64,000 nt of DNA, from assembly GCA_963841715.1 (NCBI GenBank), contig CAWJDP010000002.1, forward strand, positions 124,001-188,000, written 5' to 3'. Source of the stretch: DASPWW01 sp963841715 (GTDB taxonomy: Bacteria; Actinomycetota; Thermoleophilia; Solirubrobacterales; 70-9). Both the position numbers and the translations under genes were made by a program. Every line of letters starts with the position of its first letter. Within the stretch, counting starts at the first letter, position 1. Below are positions 6,864 to 14,374 of this stretch, piece by piece. Below the pieces are notes generated by a model. It searched no databases. It was not told the origin of the DNA and was given only the letters and a program-made list of their open reading frames with translations.

Positions 6864-9188
6864 TCAACCTCCTGTCGGGATCGACCGCGCCGCGTCGAGC
6901 GTCACCCGCCGCTCGGCGGCGGCGATCAGGCGCCGGGCCCGATCGACCGCGTCCATGTTCACCGAGATCGCGTCGATTCCCGCGCGGACGAGGATGTCCG
7001 CGTACTCGGGATAGACGGAGGGCGCCTGGCCGCAGATCGAGGTAGCGAGGCCGAGCTCGCGGGCCCTGGAGATCAGCCGCGTCAGGTACTCGACGACGGC
7101 GGCGTCACGCTCGTCGAAGATCTCGGCGACGACCTCGGAGTCGCGGTCGGCTCCGAGCATCAGCTGCGTGAGGTCGTTGGAGCCGATCGAGATCCCGGCT
7201 ACGCCGAGCTCGGCGTAGCGCTCGAGGTTGAACAGCACCGACGGGACCTCGGCCATCACCCAGAGCTCGAAACCGGGCCGCGAGAGCAGGCCCGCCTCGT
7301 CGATCGCCGCGCGACACGAGACGAGCTCGCGTGGCGTGCGGACGAACGGGATCATCACGTGGAAGTTCGTGTGCCCCGCGTCCCATACCTGGCGGATCGC
7401 GTCGAGCTCGAGTTTCAGCAGGTCGGGCTCGCGCATGTAGCGCAGCGCGCCGCGGTAGCCGATCATCGGGTTGGACTCCTCGGGCTCGAAGCGGTCGCCG
7501 CCGTCGAGGCCGCGGAACTCGTTCGTCCGGAAGTCGATCGTCCTGTAGGTGATCGGGCGCGGAGTGAACGCGGCGGCAAACTTCGTCAGCGCCTCGCCCA
7601 TCCGCTTCACGAACTCGTCCGAGCGACCGCTCTCGATCAGCTGGCGGGGGTGATGCCCGTCGAGCGCTTCGATCACCATCAGCTCGGCGCGCAGTAGCCC
7701 GACGCCCTCGATAGGGAGCGCCGCGGCGTGGTCGATCTGCGACGGCTCCGAGAGGTTGACGAGCAGCTTCGTCCCGGTGACGAGCGGGCCGCCGGCCACC
7801 GCTGCGGGCTCCGCCGCGGCATCGGGGACCTCGAGCGCACCCTCACGCACGGTGCCGTCGGTGGCGTTGACCGTGACGATCTCACCGTTTCGAAGCTTCT
7901 CGGTCGCACCGCCGGTGCCGACCACGCACGGAATCCCGAGCTCGCGCGAGACGATCGCCGCGTGGCAGGTCATGCCGCCGGAGTCGGTGACGATCGCGCC
8001 GGCGCGGCGCATCAGCGGCACCCAATCGGGGGCGGTCATGTGCGTGACGAGAACCTCGCCGTCCTCGAGCGACGCGGTGTCGCCGTCGAGCGAGGAGATG
8101 ACGCGGACTTGGCCGCTCGCGGCGCCGGGCGCCGCGCCGAGGCCCGTGGTCAGGATCTCGCCCGCCGCCTCGGCGTCCTCGGGAGCGCCCTCCCCGCCCG
8201 CCGCGGTCACCGGGCGCGACTGCAGCATCCACGCCTCGCCGTCGGGGTCGAACGCCCACTCGGTGTCCTGCGCGGCGCCGTAGTGCTCCTCGTCGCGGCG
8301 GCCGAGCTCGGCGATCGTGTGCACCTCGTCGTCGCTAAGCACGGGCCGCATCGACTCGTCCTCGGTGAGCTCGCGCGTCACCGTCCCCCCGTCAGGGGTC
8401 CCCTCGATGATCAGCTCCTTGTGGTGCACCTCGCGCTTGATGATCCGCAGCGTCTGCTTGTCGACGATGTAGCGATCGGGGGAGACACTCCCCGAGACGA
8501 CCGACTCGCCGAGGCCGAAGGCGCCCTCGATCACGAGGCGGTCCTCGGCGCCCGAGGCGGGGTCGATCGTGAACATCACGCCGGCGCGCGTCGCCGGGAT
8601 CTGAGCCTGGACGACGACGGCGATGTCCATGTCGGCCTGGCCGAAGCCGCGCTTCGCGCGGTAGAAGACCGTCCGCCCGCCGAACAGCGACGACCAGCAG
8701 CGGCGCACCGCGTCGACGACCGACTCGCCGCCCTTGATGTTGAGGAAGGTCTCGTTCATGCCGGCGAACGACGCGGACTCGGTGTCCTCGGCCGTCGCCG
8801 AAGAGCGCACCGCGACCGGCGCGTCGCCCTTGCGCCCGGCGAGCTCCGAGTACCCGGACTCGATTGCGTCGGACAGCCAGTCCGGAATCGGCTCGTCCTC
8901 GACCATCTCGCGAACGTCGGCGGCCGCCGCGTCGAGCGCCGCCGTGTCGTCCACGTCGAGCCCGGAGAGCCGCTCCTCGATCCGAGCGCGCAGCCCTCCC
9001 TCGTCGCAGAACGCGGCGTAGGTGGGAGCCCCGACGACGTAGCCGGGGGGAACGGGGAGTCCGGCCGCCGTCATCTCGCCGAGGTTGGCGCCCTTGCCGC
9101 CCGCGTAGTCGACGTCGGATTTCGCCAGCTCGGAGAAGCGGCGGATGGGCTCGGTGCGTGCGGACGTCTCGACGGCGCTCGGTTCCAT
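6864..9188 (-). CDS. ppsA: phosphoenolpyruvate synthase
   Basis: The 774-residue enzyme converts pyruvate and ATP to PEP, AMP and phosphate. Domains run in the usual order. The N-terminal ATP-grasp region has YAGGKGANLGEM and VRSSATAEDTESASFAGMNE. The swivelling phosphohistidine domain has DSGGMTCHAAIVSRELGIP. The C-terminal PEP/pyruvate TIM barrel has SIGSNDLTQLMLGADRD and the active-site cysteine in SICGQAPS. The ATG at 9188 has GGAGG 9 bases upstream; longer frames reach 9335 but add no homology. It sits two genes from POR, so pyruvate made by POR could feed gluconeogenesis. PEP synthase is also part of the M. smegmatis DosR locus. Confidence 0.94.
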   Translation of the reverse strand: MEPSAVETSARTEPIRRFSELAKSDVDYAGGKGANLGEMTAAGLPVPPGYVVGAPTYAAFCDEGGLRARIEERLSGLDVDDTAALDAAAADVREMVEDEPIPDWLSDAIESGYSELAGRKGDAPVAVRSSATAEDTESASFAGMNETFLNIKGGESVVDAVRRCWSSLFGGRTVFYRAKRGFGQADMDIAVVVQAQIPATRAGVMFTIDPASGAEDRLVIEGAFGLGESVVSGSVSPDRYIVDKQTLRIIKREVHHKELIIEGTPDGGTVTRELTEDESMRPVLSDDEVHTIAELGRRDEEHYGAAQDTEWAFDPDGEAWMLQSRPVTAAGGEGAPEDAEAAGEILTTGLGAAPGAASGQVRVISSLDGDTASLEDGEVLVTHMTAPDWVPLMRRAGAIVTDSGGMTCHAAIVSRELGIPCVVGTGGATEKLRNGEIVTVNATDGTVREGALEVPDAAAEPAAVAGGPLVTGTKLLVNLSEPSQIDHAAALPIEGVGLLRAELMVIEALDGHHPRQLIESGRSDEFVKRMGEALTKFAAAFTPRPITYRTIDFRTNEFRGLDGGDRFEPEESNPMIGYRGALRYMREPDLLKLELDAIRQVWDAGHTNFHVMIPFVRTPRELVSCRAAIDEAGLLSRPGFELWVMAEVPSVLFNLERYAELGVAGISIGSNDLTQLMLGADRDSEVVAEIFDERDAAVVEYLTRLISRARELGLATSICGQAPSVYPEYADILVRAGIDAISVNMDAVDRARRLIAAAERRVTLDAARSIPTGG

Positions 9189-9336
9189 GGACTCAGTCCT
9201 CCATTGCTCGCTTGCCTGTTGGCAGCCTAATCCGCTGCGGTTGCGAAGCATCCGTTCCGGGCGCGGTACCGGCTCCGTAGTTTCCCCCGCCGAACTCGGC
9301 CGCGTTCCCCGGATGCACGCAGACCGCCTGCTCACA

Positions 9337-9342
9337 TAGGTT
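9337..9342 (+). promoter_or_regulatory. -10-like hexamer of the 9350 gene
   Basis: TAGGTT fits TANNNT and ends 8 bases before the ATG at 9350. No Shine-Dalgarno sequence lies between, so a leaderless transcript is likely. Inferred. Confidence 0.35.
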
Positions 9343-9349
9343 TCCTCGT

Positions 9350-9613
9350 ATGAGCGCGAGCACGATCAACCGACTCAAGGTCGCGGCGCGGCTTCTCGCC
9401 GCCGCATACCTGGGCTTCTACGTCTACGGCATCATCCTCGGCGTCTTCTCGCCCGTCGAGATCCCGCTGTTCACTGTCGTGGCGCTGGTGCTCAGCGCCT
9501 TTCTTGTGATCTACTCGCTGCGCGTCGCGCGGTCCTACCGCGCCCGCAAGAACGACCCGAACGATGAGATGATGCGCGAGCTCCACGCCCTCAAGGAGCG
9601 GCGGGGCTTCTAG
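9350..9613 (+). CDS. small two-helix membrane protein, function unknown
   Basis: The 87-residue protein is not recognised as a named family. It has two hydrophobic stretches, roughly residues 12-30 (ARLLAAAYLGFYVYGIILG) and 38-58 (FTVVALVLSAFLVIYSL). A basic segment follows (RVARSYRARKN), then a charged cytosolic tail ending KERRGF. The layout suggests two membrane helices with both ends in the cytosol. It lies divergent from ppsA and 16 bases upstream of the PfkB-type gene. Codon use is like its neighbours, and the frame has a plausible -10 element, so it is probably real. Confidence 0.7.
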   Translation: MSASTINRLKVAARLLAAAYLGFYVYGIILGVFSPVEIPLFTVVALVLSAFLVIYSLRVARSYRARKNDPNDEMMRELHALKERRGF

Positions 9614-9629
9614 CCGGGCCGGCGGGCTC

Positions 9630-10582
9630 GTGACGGCAAACCGCGGACGCGTCGCGATCTTCGGACCCCACCCGCTGCTCTCGATCACGATCGAGGCTCG
9701 CGGCGAGACGGGTTTCGACGATGTCCACCTCCACGCCGCCGGCCAGGGCGTCTGGGTCGCGCGGATGGCGGGGGAGCTTGGCGCCGAGCCCCTGATGTGC
9801 GCGCTGCTCGGCGGCGAGACAGGAGCAGTACTCGGCACCCTGCTGGACCGGCTTCCCGGCGAGCGCCGTTTCGTCGACACCACGGAGGCGTGCGGCTGGT
9901 ACGTGTTCGACCGGAGAAGCGGCGAGCGCGAGCTGGTCGCACGCGCCTACGCGGAGCCGCCGTCCCGCCACGAGATCGACGAGCTGTTCTCGATCGCGTG
10001 CGCGACCGCGCTTGAGTCGGACGTGCTCGTCGTCTGCAACCCGTATCCGGGCGAGTCGCTGCCCCTCGACCTGTACGGCAAGCTCGTCGCCGATGTGCGC
10101 CAGAACGGGGTCCCGGTGATCGTCGACCTCTCCTCGCCGCGGCTCGACAGCGCACTCGACGGCGGCCCCGACCTCGTCAAGCTCAACGACTGGGAGCTCG
10201 CCCAGTACGCCTCCGGGCCGGTCGACGGCGACGAGAGGCTGCTCGCAGCCGCGCAGCGGCTGCACGCTGCCGGCGCCGCCCGGGTCGCGGTGACGAGGGG
10301 CGGCGAGCCGGCGCTGCTGCTCGACGGCGACGGCGCGAGGACGCTCGAGCCACCGCGCTTCGAGGGCGGGTCTCACGAGGGCTGCGGCGACTCGATGATC
10401 GGGGGACGGCCGCCGGGCTCGCGGGCGGGCTCGACTGGGACGATGCGCTCGTTCTCGGGGCCGCGGCCGGCGCCGCGAACTTCCTCCGCCACGGCCTCGG
10501 CACCGGCTCGCGCGACGTCGTCGAGGAGCTCCGCGCCAAGGTCTCTCTGCGCGAGCGCGACGCTCCGGCTCAGCCGGGTTGA
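9630..10582 (+). pseudogene. PfkB-family sugar kinase, single frameshift
   Basis: This is a ribokinase/PfkB-type kinase related to 1-phosphofructokinase-like proteins. The first frame (GTG at 9630) runs from GPHPLLSITIEA through AAGQGVWVARMAGELGAEP to the catalytic motif GCGDSMIG. There it breaks: the family's C-terminal helix region (TAAGLAGGLDWDDALVLGAA, then NFLRHGLGTG) continues in another frame from 10406 to a TGA at 10580-10582. The junction is a run of five G at 10401-10405, and one extra G restores an intact protein of about 317 residues. It may be a true mutation or a homopolymer error. PfkB (Rv2029c) is a DosR-regulon member in mycobacteria. Confidence 0.75.
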
Positions 10583-11316
10583 AACGGCGCCTCGACGTCC
10601 TCACCCGCGACGATCGCGGCGGGGGCCGTCCGCCTCACCCAGTCGATGTGCTCTGCGACGAGCTCGACCTCGGCGAGTCGTGCCAGGGCGTCGGAGATCC
10701 GCAGCGACCGTCCGACGCTCGCGGAGTGGGAGTCGCTGCCGACGATGTGGACGAGGCCGCGGGCGGCAAGGTCGAGCATCCACGGCTCCGTGGCCTCCGC
10801 GAGCAGGGCGTCCGCGGTCACCTGGACGAGCGCGCCGCGGACGAACAGGGACATGAGGCGCTCGTGGATGTCGGCTCCGAGGTGGCGTTCGGGGTGCGCG
10901 ATCAGCGAGCGGTGACCGCGTTCTGCGAGCCGGTCGACCGCCCGCTCGAGCGAGGGAGAGAGCGGTCCCGGGGCCGGCTCGAGCAGAATCCAGCTACCGC
11001 CTCCGAGCGCGACGCGATCGAGCTCGTCGTCGCCCAGCTGCTCGACAATCGTCTCGGCGACCTCGCCGCCCCTGAGCGTGCGCACAGCGATCCCGGCGGC
11101 CTCAAGCTCCGCGTTGAGGTCCCCGACCCGGCGCTCGAGCTCGCCGATGCGGACGTCGTGGTCGTGGCGGATATGCGGGGTCGCGCACACCGTCTCGATC
11201 CCGTCCTCCTGCGCTTGGCGCGCCATCGCGACCGCGTCCGCAATGTCGGCGGCGCCGTCATCGATGCCGGGGAGGATGTGGCAGTGGAGGTCGATCAAGG
11301 CTGGGGCCGCTGGCAC
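10570..11316 (-). CDS. PHP-domain protein-tyrosine phosphatase-like (CpsB/YwqE family)
   Basis: The 248-residue PHP-superfamily metallo-hydrolase resembles CpsB/YwqE tyrosine phosphatases of capsule systems. Metal-binding motifs are visible: DLHCHILPGIDDGA at the N-terminus, TPHIRHDHDV, an internal LIAHPERH, and SDSHSASVGR near the C-terminus. The GTG at 11316 is chosen because the homologous region begins within seven residues. The frame is open far upstream to 12963, but only as antisense of the flavoprotein gene. Its end overlaps the convergent PfkB gene by 13 bases. No capsule genes are adjacent, so the substrate is uncertain. Confidence 0.85.
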   Translation of the reverse strand: MPAAPALIDLHCHILPGIDDGAADIADAVAMARQAQEDGIETVCATPHIRHDHDVRIGELERRVGDLNAELEAAGIAVRTLRGGEVAETIVEQLGDDELDRVALGGGSWILLEPAPGPLSPSLERAVDRLAERGHRSLIAHPERHLGADIHERLMSLFVRGALVQVTADALLAEATEPWMLDLAARGLVHIVGSDSHSASVGRSLRISDALARLAEVELVAEHIDWVRRTAPAAIVAGEDVEAPFQPG

Positions 11317-11448
11317 GCGGCCGCGCCCCAGCCTAGCCCGCGCGCGAATCCGTAGTCCGCACGGATCGGGCCTGCGCCGTCCACCGGATGACCGATGGCG
11401 CGCCCGGTCATACCGTGCGGGCACGATGTCGACGGTCTCGAGGACGAC

Positions 11449-12855
11449 ATGGGCGTGACGCTCGTCGAAGGCGGAGCTGAGGAGCGGCTCCACGTTGTGA
11501 TCGCGGGCGGCGGCGTCGCGGCGCTCGAGGCGCTGCTGGCGCTCGCGGAGCTCGCGCCGGGGCGGATCTCCGTCGAGCTGATCGCCCCCGAGGACGAGTT
11601 CCTCTACCGACCGCTCACCGTCGCCGAGCCGTTCGGCCTCGGCGAGGCGAGGCGGCTCGGGCTGGCGGAGATCTGCGAGGCGTGGGGGGCCGAGCACCGG
11701 CGCGCCGCCGTGAGCGAGATCGTCCCCGCCGAGCGCGTGGTCCGCACCTCCGACGGCGAGGAGATCGAGTACGGGGCGCTGCTCGTCGCGATCGGCGCGT
11801 ACCCGGTTGAGGCGCTGGCTGGTGCGCTCACGTACCGGGGCCAGGACGACAACCCCGAGATGGCACGCCTCGTCGCCGAAATCGAGGCCGGGAACGCGCG
11901 CCGGGTTGCGTTCGCGGTACCGGCGAGCGTGCGGTGGGCCCTGCCCCTGTACGAGCTCGCCCTGCTCACCGCTGCGACGCTTCGTGGCGCCCGCTCGAAG
12001 CCCGAGCTGACCGTGGTCACGCACGAAAGCCACCCCCTCGACCTGTTCGGGCGGCGGGCGAGCGACAGCGTCCGCGGGCTGCTCGCCGGGGAGGGCATCG
12101 GTTTGATCACCGGCACTGCCCCCGCGCTCGCAAAGCCGGGACGGCTGCTGCTCGCAGACGGCAGCGAGCGCGAGGCCGACCGGGTCGTCACCCTTCCCGA
12201 GCTCCGCGTGCCCGACCTCCATGGTCTCCCCCAGGGCCCCAGGGGCTTCATCCCCACCGATCCCCAGATGCGCATCGAGGGCGTTCCGTCCGCCTGGGCC
12301 GCCGGCGACGCGACCTGGTTCCCGGTCAAGCAGGGCGGACTCGCGGCCCAGCAGGCCGACGTGGCGGCGGCGTCGATCGCGGCGCTCGCCGGCGCGGGCA
12401 AGGCCCCGGTACCGTTCCGGCCCGTCCTCCGGGGAGCGCTGCTGACCGGCTCCGTGCCGCACTTCATGCGCTCGCCGTTCGCCGGGGACGAGGGGTCCAC
12501 ATCGGACGGCGGGGCGCTTTGGTGGCCGCCGGGCAAGATCGCCGCTCGATACCTGGCCCCGTTCCTGGCCGCGCGGTTCGAGGGCCGCCAGCCGACCGCG
12601 GCGCTGTCGGACCTTGAGCCGCCGGCTCGCGAGGGCGCGCAGATGGACGAGGCGGATCGCGGCGAGGCCATCGAGCTCGCCCTCAGCGCGGCGGAGGCCG
12701 ACGCTCGACTGCGCGATTACGACGGCGCGCTGCACTGGCTCGAGATCGCAGAGCAGCTGAACATGGTGCTCCCGCGCGAGTACGTGGACAAGCGGCGGCG
12801 CTGGAGCGAGGCGGCGGGTCGACTCGCGGCGGTTGGAGGGTCGCGGAAGCCATGA
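11449..12855 (+). CDS. SQR-like FAD-dependent oxidoreductase with helical C-terminal extension
   Basis: The 468-residue flavoprotein has the FAD motif VVIAGGGVAALEALLAL near the N-terminus. The second FAD contact is AAGDATWFPVKQGGLAAQQAD, and a conserved GALWWPPGKIAARYLAPFL follows. The fold is that of sulfide:quinone reductase/NDH-2-like enzymes. Only one cysteine is present (LAEICEAW), so the disulfide chemistry of true SQR is unlikely. About 65 extra residues at the C-terminus look helical (EADARLRDYDGALHWLEIAEQ), TPR-like. The ATG at 11449 has GAGG about 5 bases upstream. Its stop overlaps the WS/DGAT start. Paralogues lie at 1-107 and 29521-30729. Confidence 0.8.
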   Translation: MGVTLVEGGAEERLHVVIAGGGVAALEALLALAELAPGRISVELIAPEDEFLYRPLTVAEPFGLGEARRLGLAEICEAWGAEHRRAAVSEIVPAERVVRTSDGEEIEYGALLVAIGAYPVEALAGALTYRGQDDNPEMARLVAEIEAGNARRVAFAVPASVRWALPLYELALLTAATLRGARSKPELTVVTHESHPLDLFGRRASDSVRGLLAGEGIGLITGTAPALAKPGRLLLADGSEREADRVVTLPELRVPDLHGLPQGPRGFIPTDPQMRIEGVPSAWAAGDATWFPVKQGGLAAQQADVAAASIAALAGAGKAPVPFRPVLRGALLTGSVPHFMRSPFAGDEGSTSDGGALWWPPGKIAARYLAPFLAARFEGRQPTAALSDLEPPAREGAQMDEADRGEAIELALSAAEADARLRDYDGALHWLEIAEQLNMVLPREYVDKRRRWSEAAGRLAAVGGSRKP

Positions 12856-14333
12856 CCGCCGTCGAGCATCTGAGCCCGCTCGACGCCACCTTTCTGGAGC
12901 TCGAGCAGGCGGATCGCGGCGCCCACATGCACATCGGCGGTGTGATGATCTTCGAGCCGGCATCGAACGGAGCCGTCCCCAGCATCGATGAGGTCCGTCG
13001 CGACATCGATTCGCGACTGGGGGAGCTGCCCCGCTACCGGCAGCGTCTCTCGGAGCCGTCGGTCAGCGGGCTGACGTGGCCGTGCTGGGAGCAGGACGCG
13101 GACTTCGACATCTCCCGCCACGTGCGCAAGGAGACGCTTCCCGCTCCCGGCACCGACGCCCAGCTGCTCGAGTGGGCGGGAAACCACTACTCCGAGCGGC
13201 TCGACCGCGCCCACCCGCTCTGGGAGACGGTCGTGCTCGATGGGCTCGAGGGCGGCCGCTGGGCGATCGTCACGAAGACGCACCACTGCATGGTCGACGG
13301 AGTCGGCTCGGTGGACGCCGCGTACGTGCTGCTCGACTCGGAGCCCAATCCGCCGAAGCGCCGAGCGAATGCGGCGCCCGAGGCGGACGAGGCTGAGGAT
13401 GACGAGACCGGCGGCGGGCTCGGCCTCGGGACGGTGCTTGGGGCCCCGCTTCATCTCGCGGGCGCGGCTGCGCGGCTGACGGCTTCCGGCGTCGGCGTCG
13501 TCACCCATCCCGACCGCGTCCGCGAAATTGTGCGCCGCTCGCGCGCGATGGCCGAGATGATCGTCCGTGACGAGGTAGTCGCCGCCCCGCGGACCTCGAT
13601 CAACGTCCCGATCGGGGCAACGCGGCGGCTCGCCATCGCCCGCGTTCCGCTCTCCGACCTGAAGGCGATCAAGGACGCGCTCGGGGGGACGGTCAACGAC
13701 GTCGTGCTCGCGGCAACCACCGCAGGACTGCGCGAGCTGCTGCTCGGGCGGGGAGAGACGCTTCCCGAGCAGGGTCTGCGCGCGATGGTCCCGGTCAACA
13801 TCCGCTCGGCAAGCGAGCAGCTTGCACTCGGCAACAAGATCACGTCGCTATTCGTCCACCTGCCGGTCCGTGATCGCGACTCCCTGCGTCGCTACCGGCA
13901 CCAGCGCGAGGAGGCCGAGAGCCTGAAATCCGGATCGCAGGCGCTCGGCGCGCGGACGCTGATCGATCTGACGAGCCTCGCGCCGCCGGCGATCCACAGC
14001 CTGTTGGCGCACTCGATGTATGCGACGCGGCTGTTCAACGTCACGATCACCAACGTCCCGGGGCCGCAGCAGCCGCTGTACGCGTACGGCTCACGACTGG
14101 TCGCACTGTGGCCGCTGGTCCCGCTCGCCGCCGAGCACTGCCTCGGGCTCGCCGTGTTCAGCTACGACGGCGACCTGTTCTTCACGCTGAACGCGGACCG
14201 TGACTCCGTTCCTGACCTTGACGTGCTGATCGCAGGCATCGAGGCCGAGATCGCGGAGCTTGGGAGGAGCGCCTCGAGGCTGAAGCCTAAGGAACGCTCG
14301 GCCTCAAGTCCCGCGCCTCCGGCGCCCGGTTGA
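12852..14333 (+). CDS. wax ester synthase/diacylglycerol acyltransferase (WS/DGAT)
   Basis: The 493-residue acyl-CoA-dependent acyltransferase makes wax esters or triacylglycerol as storage lipid. The N-terminus carries SPLDATFLELEQ, and the catalytic HHxxxDG motif is present as HHCMVDG at residues 144-150. Later motifs include GGTVNDVVLAATTAGLRELL and NVTITNVPGPQQPLYAYG, typical of the family. Length is normal. The ATG overlaps the preceding flavoprotein stop (ATGA). The mycobacterial counterpart Tgs1 is induced by DosR in hypoxia, which fits the other genes of this window. Which acyl acceptor it prefers cannot be read from sequence. Confidence 0.93.
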   Translation: MTAVEHLSPLDATFLELEQADRGAHMHIGGVMIFEPASNGAVPSIDEVRRDIDSRLGELPRYRQRLSEPSVSGLTWPCWEQDADFDISRHVRKETLPAPGTDAQLLEWAGNHYSERLDRAHPLWETVVLDGLEGGRWAIVTKTHHCMVDGVGSVDAAYVLLDSEPNPPKRRANAAPEADEAEDDETGGGLGLGTVLGAPLHLAGAAARLTASGVGVVTHPDRVREIVRRSRAMAEMIVRDEVVAAPRTSINVPIGATRRLAIARVPLSDLKAIKDALGGTVNDVVLAATTAGLRELLLGRGETLPEQGLRAMVPVNIRSASEQLALGNKITSLFVHLPVRDRDSLRRYRHQREEAESLKSGSQALGARTLIDLTSLAPPAIHSLLAHSMYATRLFNVTITNVPGPQQPLYAYGSRLVALWPLVPLAAEHCLGLAVFSYDGDLFFTLNADRDSVPDLDVLIAGIEAEIAELGRSASRLKPKERSASSPAPPAPG

Positions 14334-14374
14334 GCCAGGCCCGAGCTCCCTCGTCGGTACCTTCGACAGCGGTG

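Noticed and set aside
9273..9280. Recurring TCCGTAGT/TCCGTACT strings at 9273, 11350, 17149, 29464 and similar near 46575 and 47378
   Set aside because: Positions relative to genes are inconsistent (one is inside a gene end), and several can be read as ordinary -10 boxes on the other strand.
10570..12963. A 797-codon minus-strand open frame covering the PHP gene and beyond
   Set aside because: Only the first-described 248 residues have homology. The remainder is antisense to the flavoprotein gene, Arg/Gly/Pro-rich, and due to high GC.
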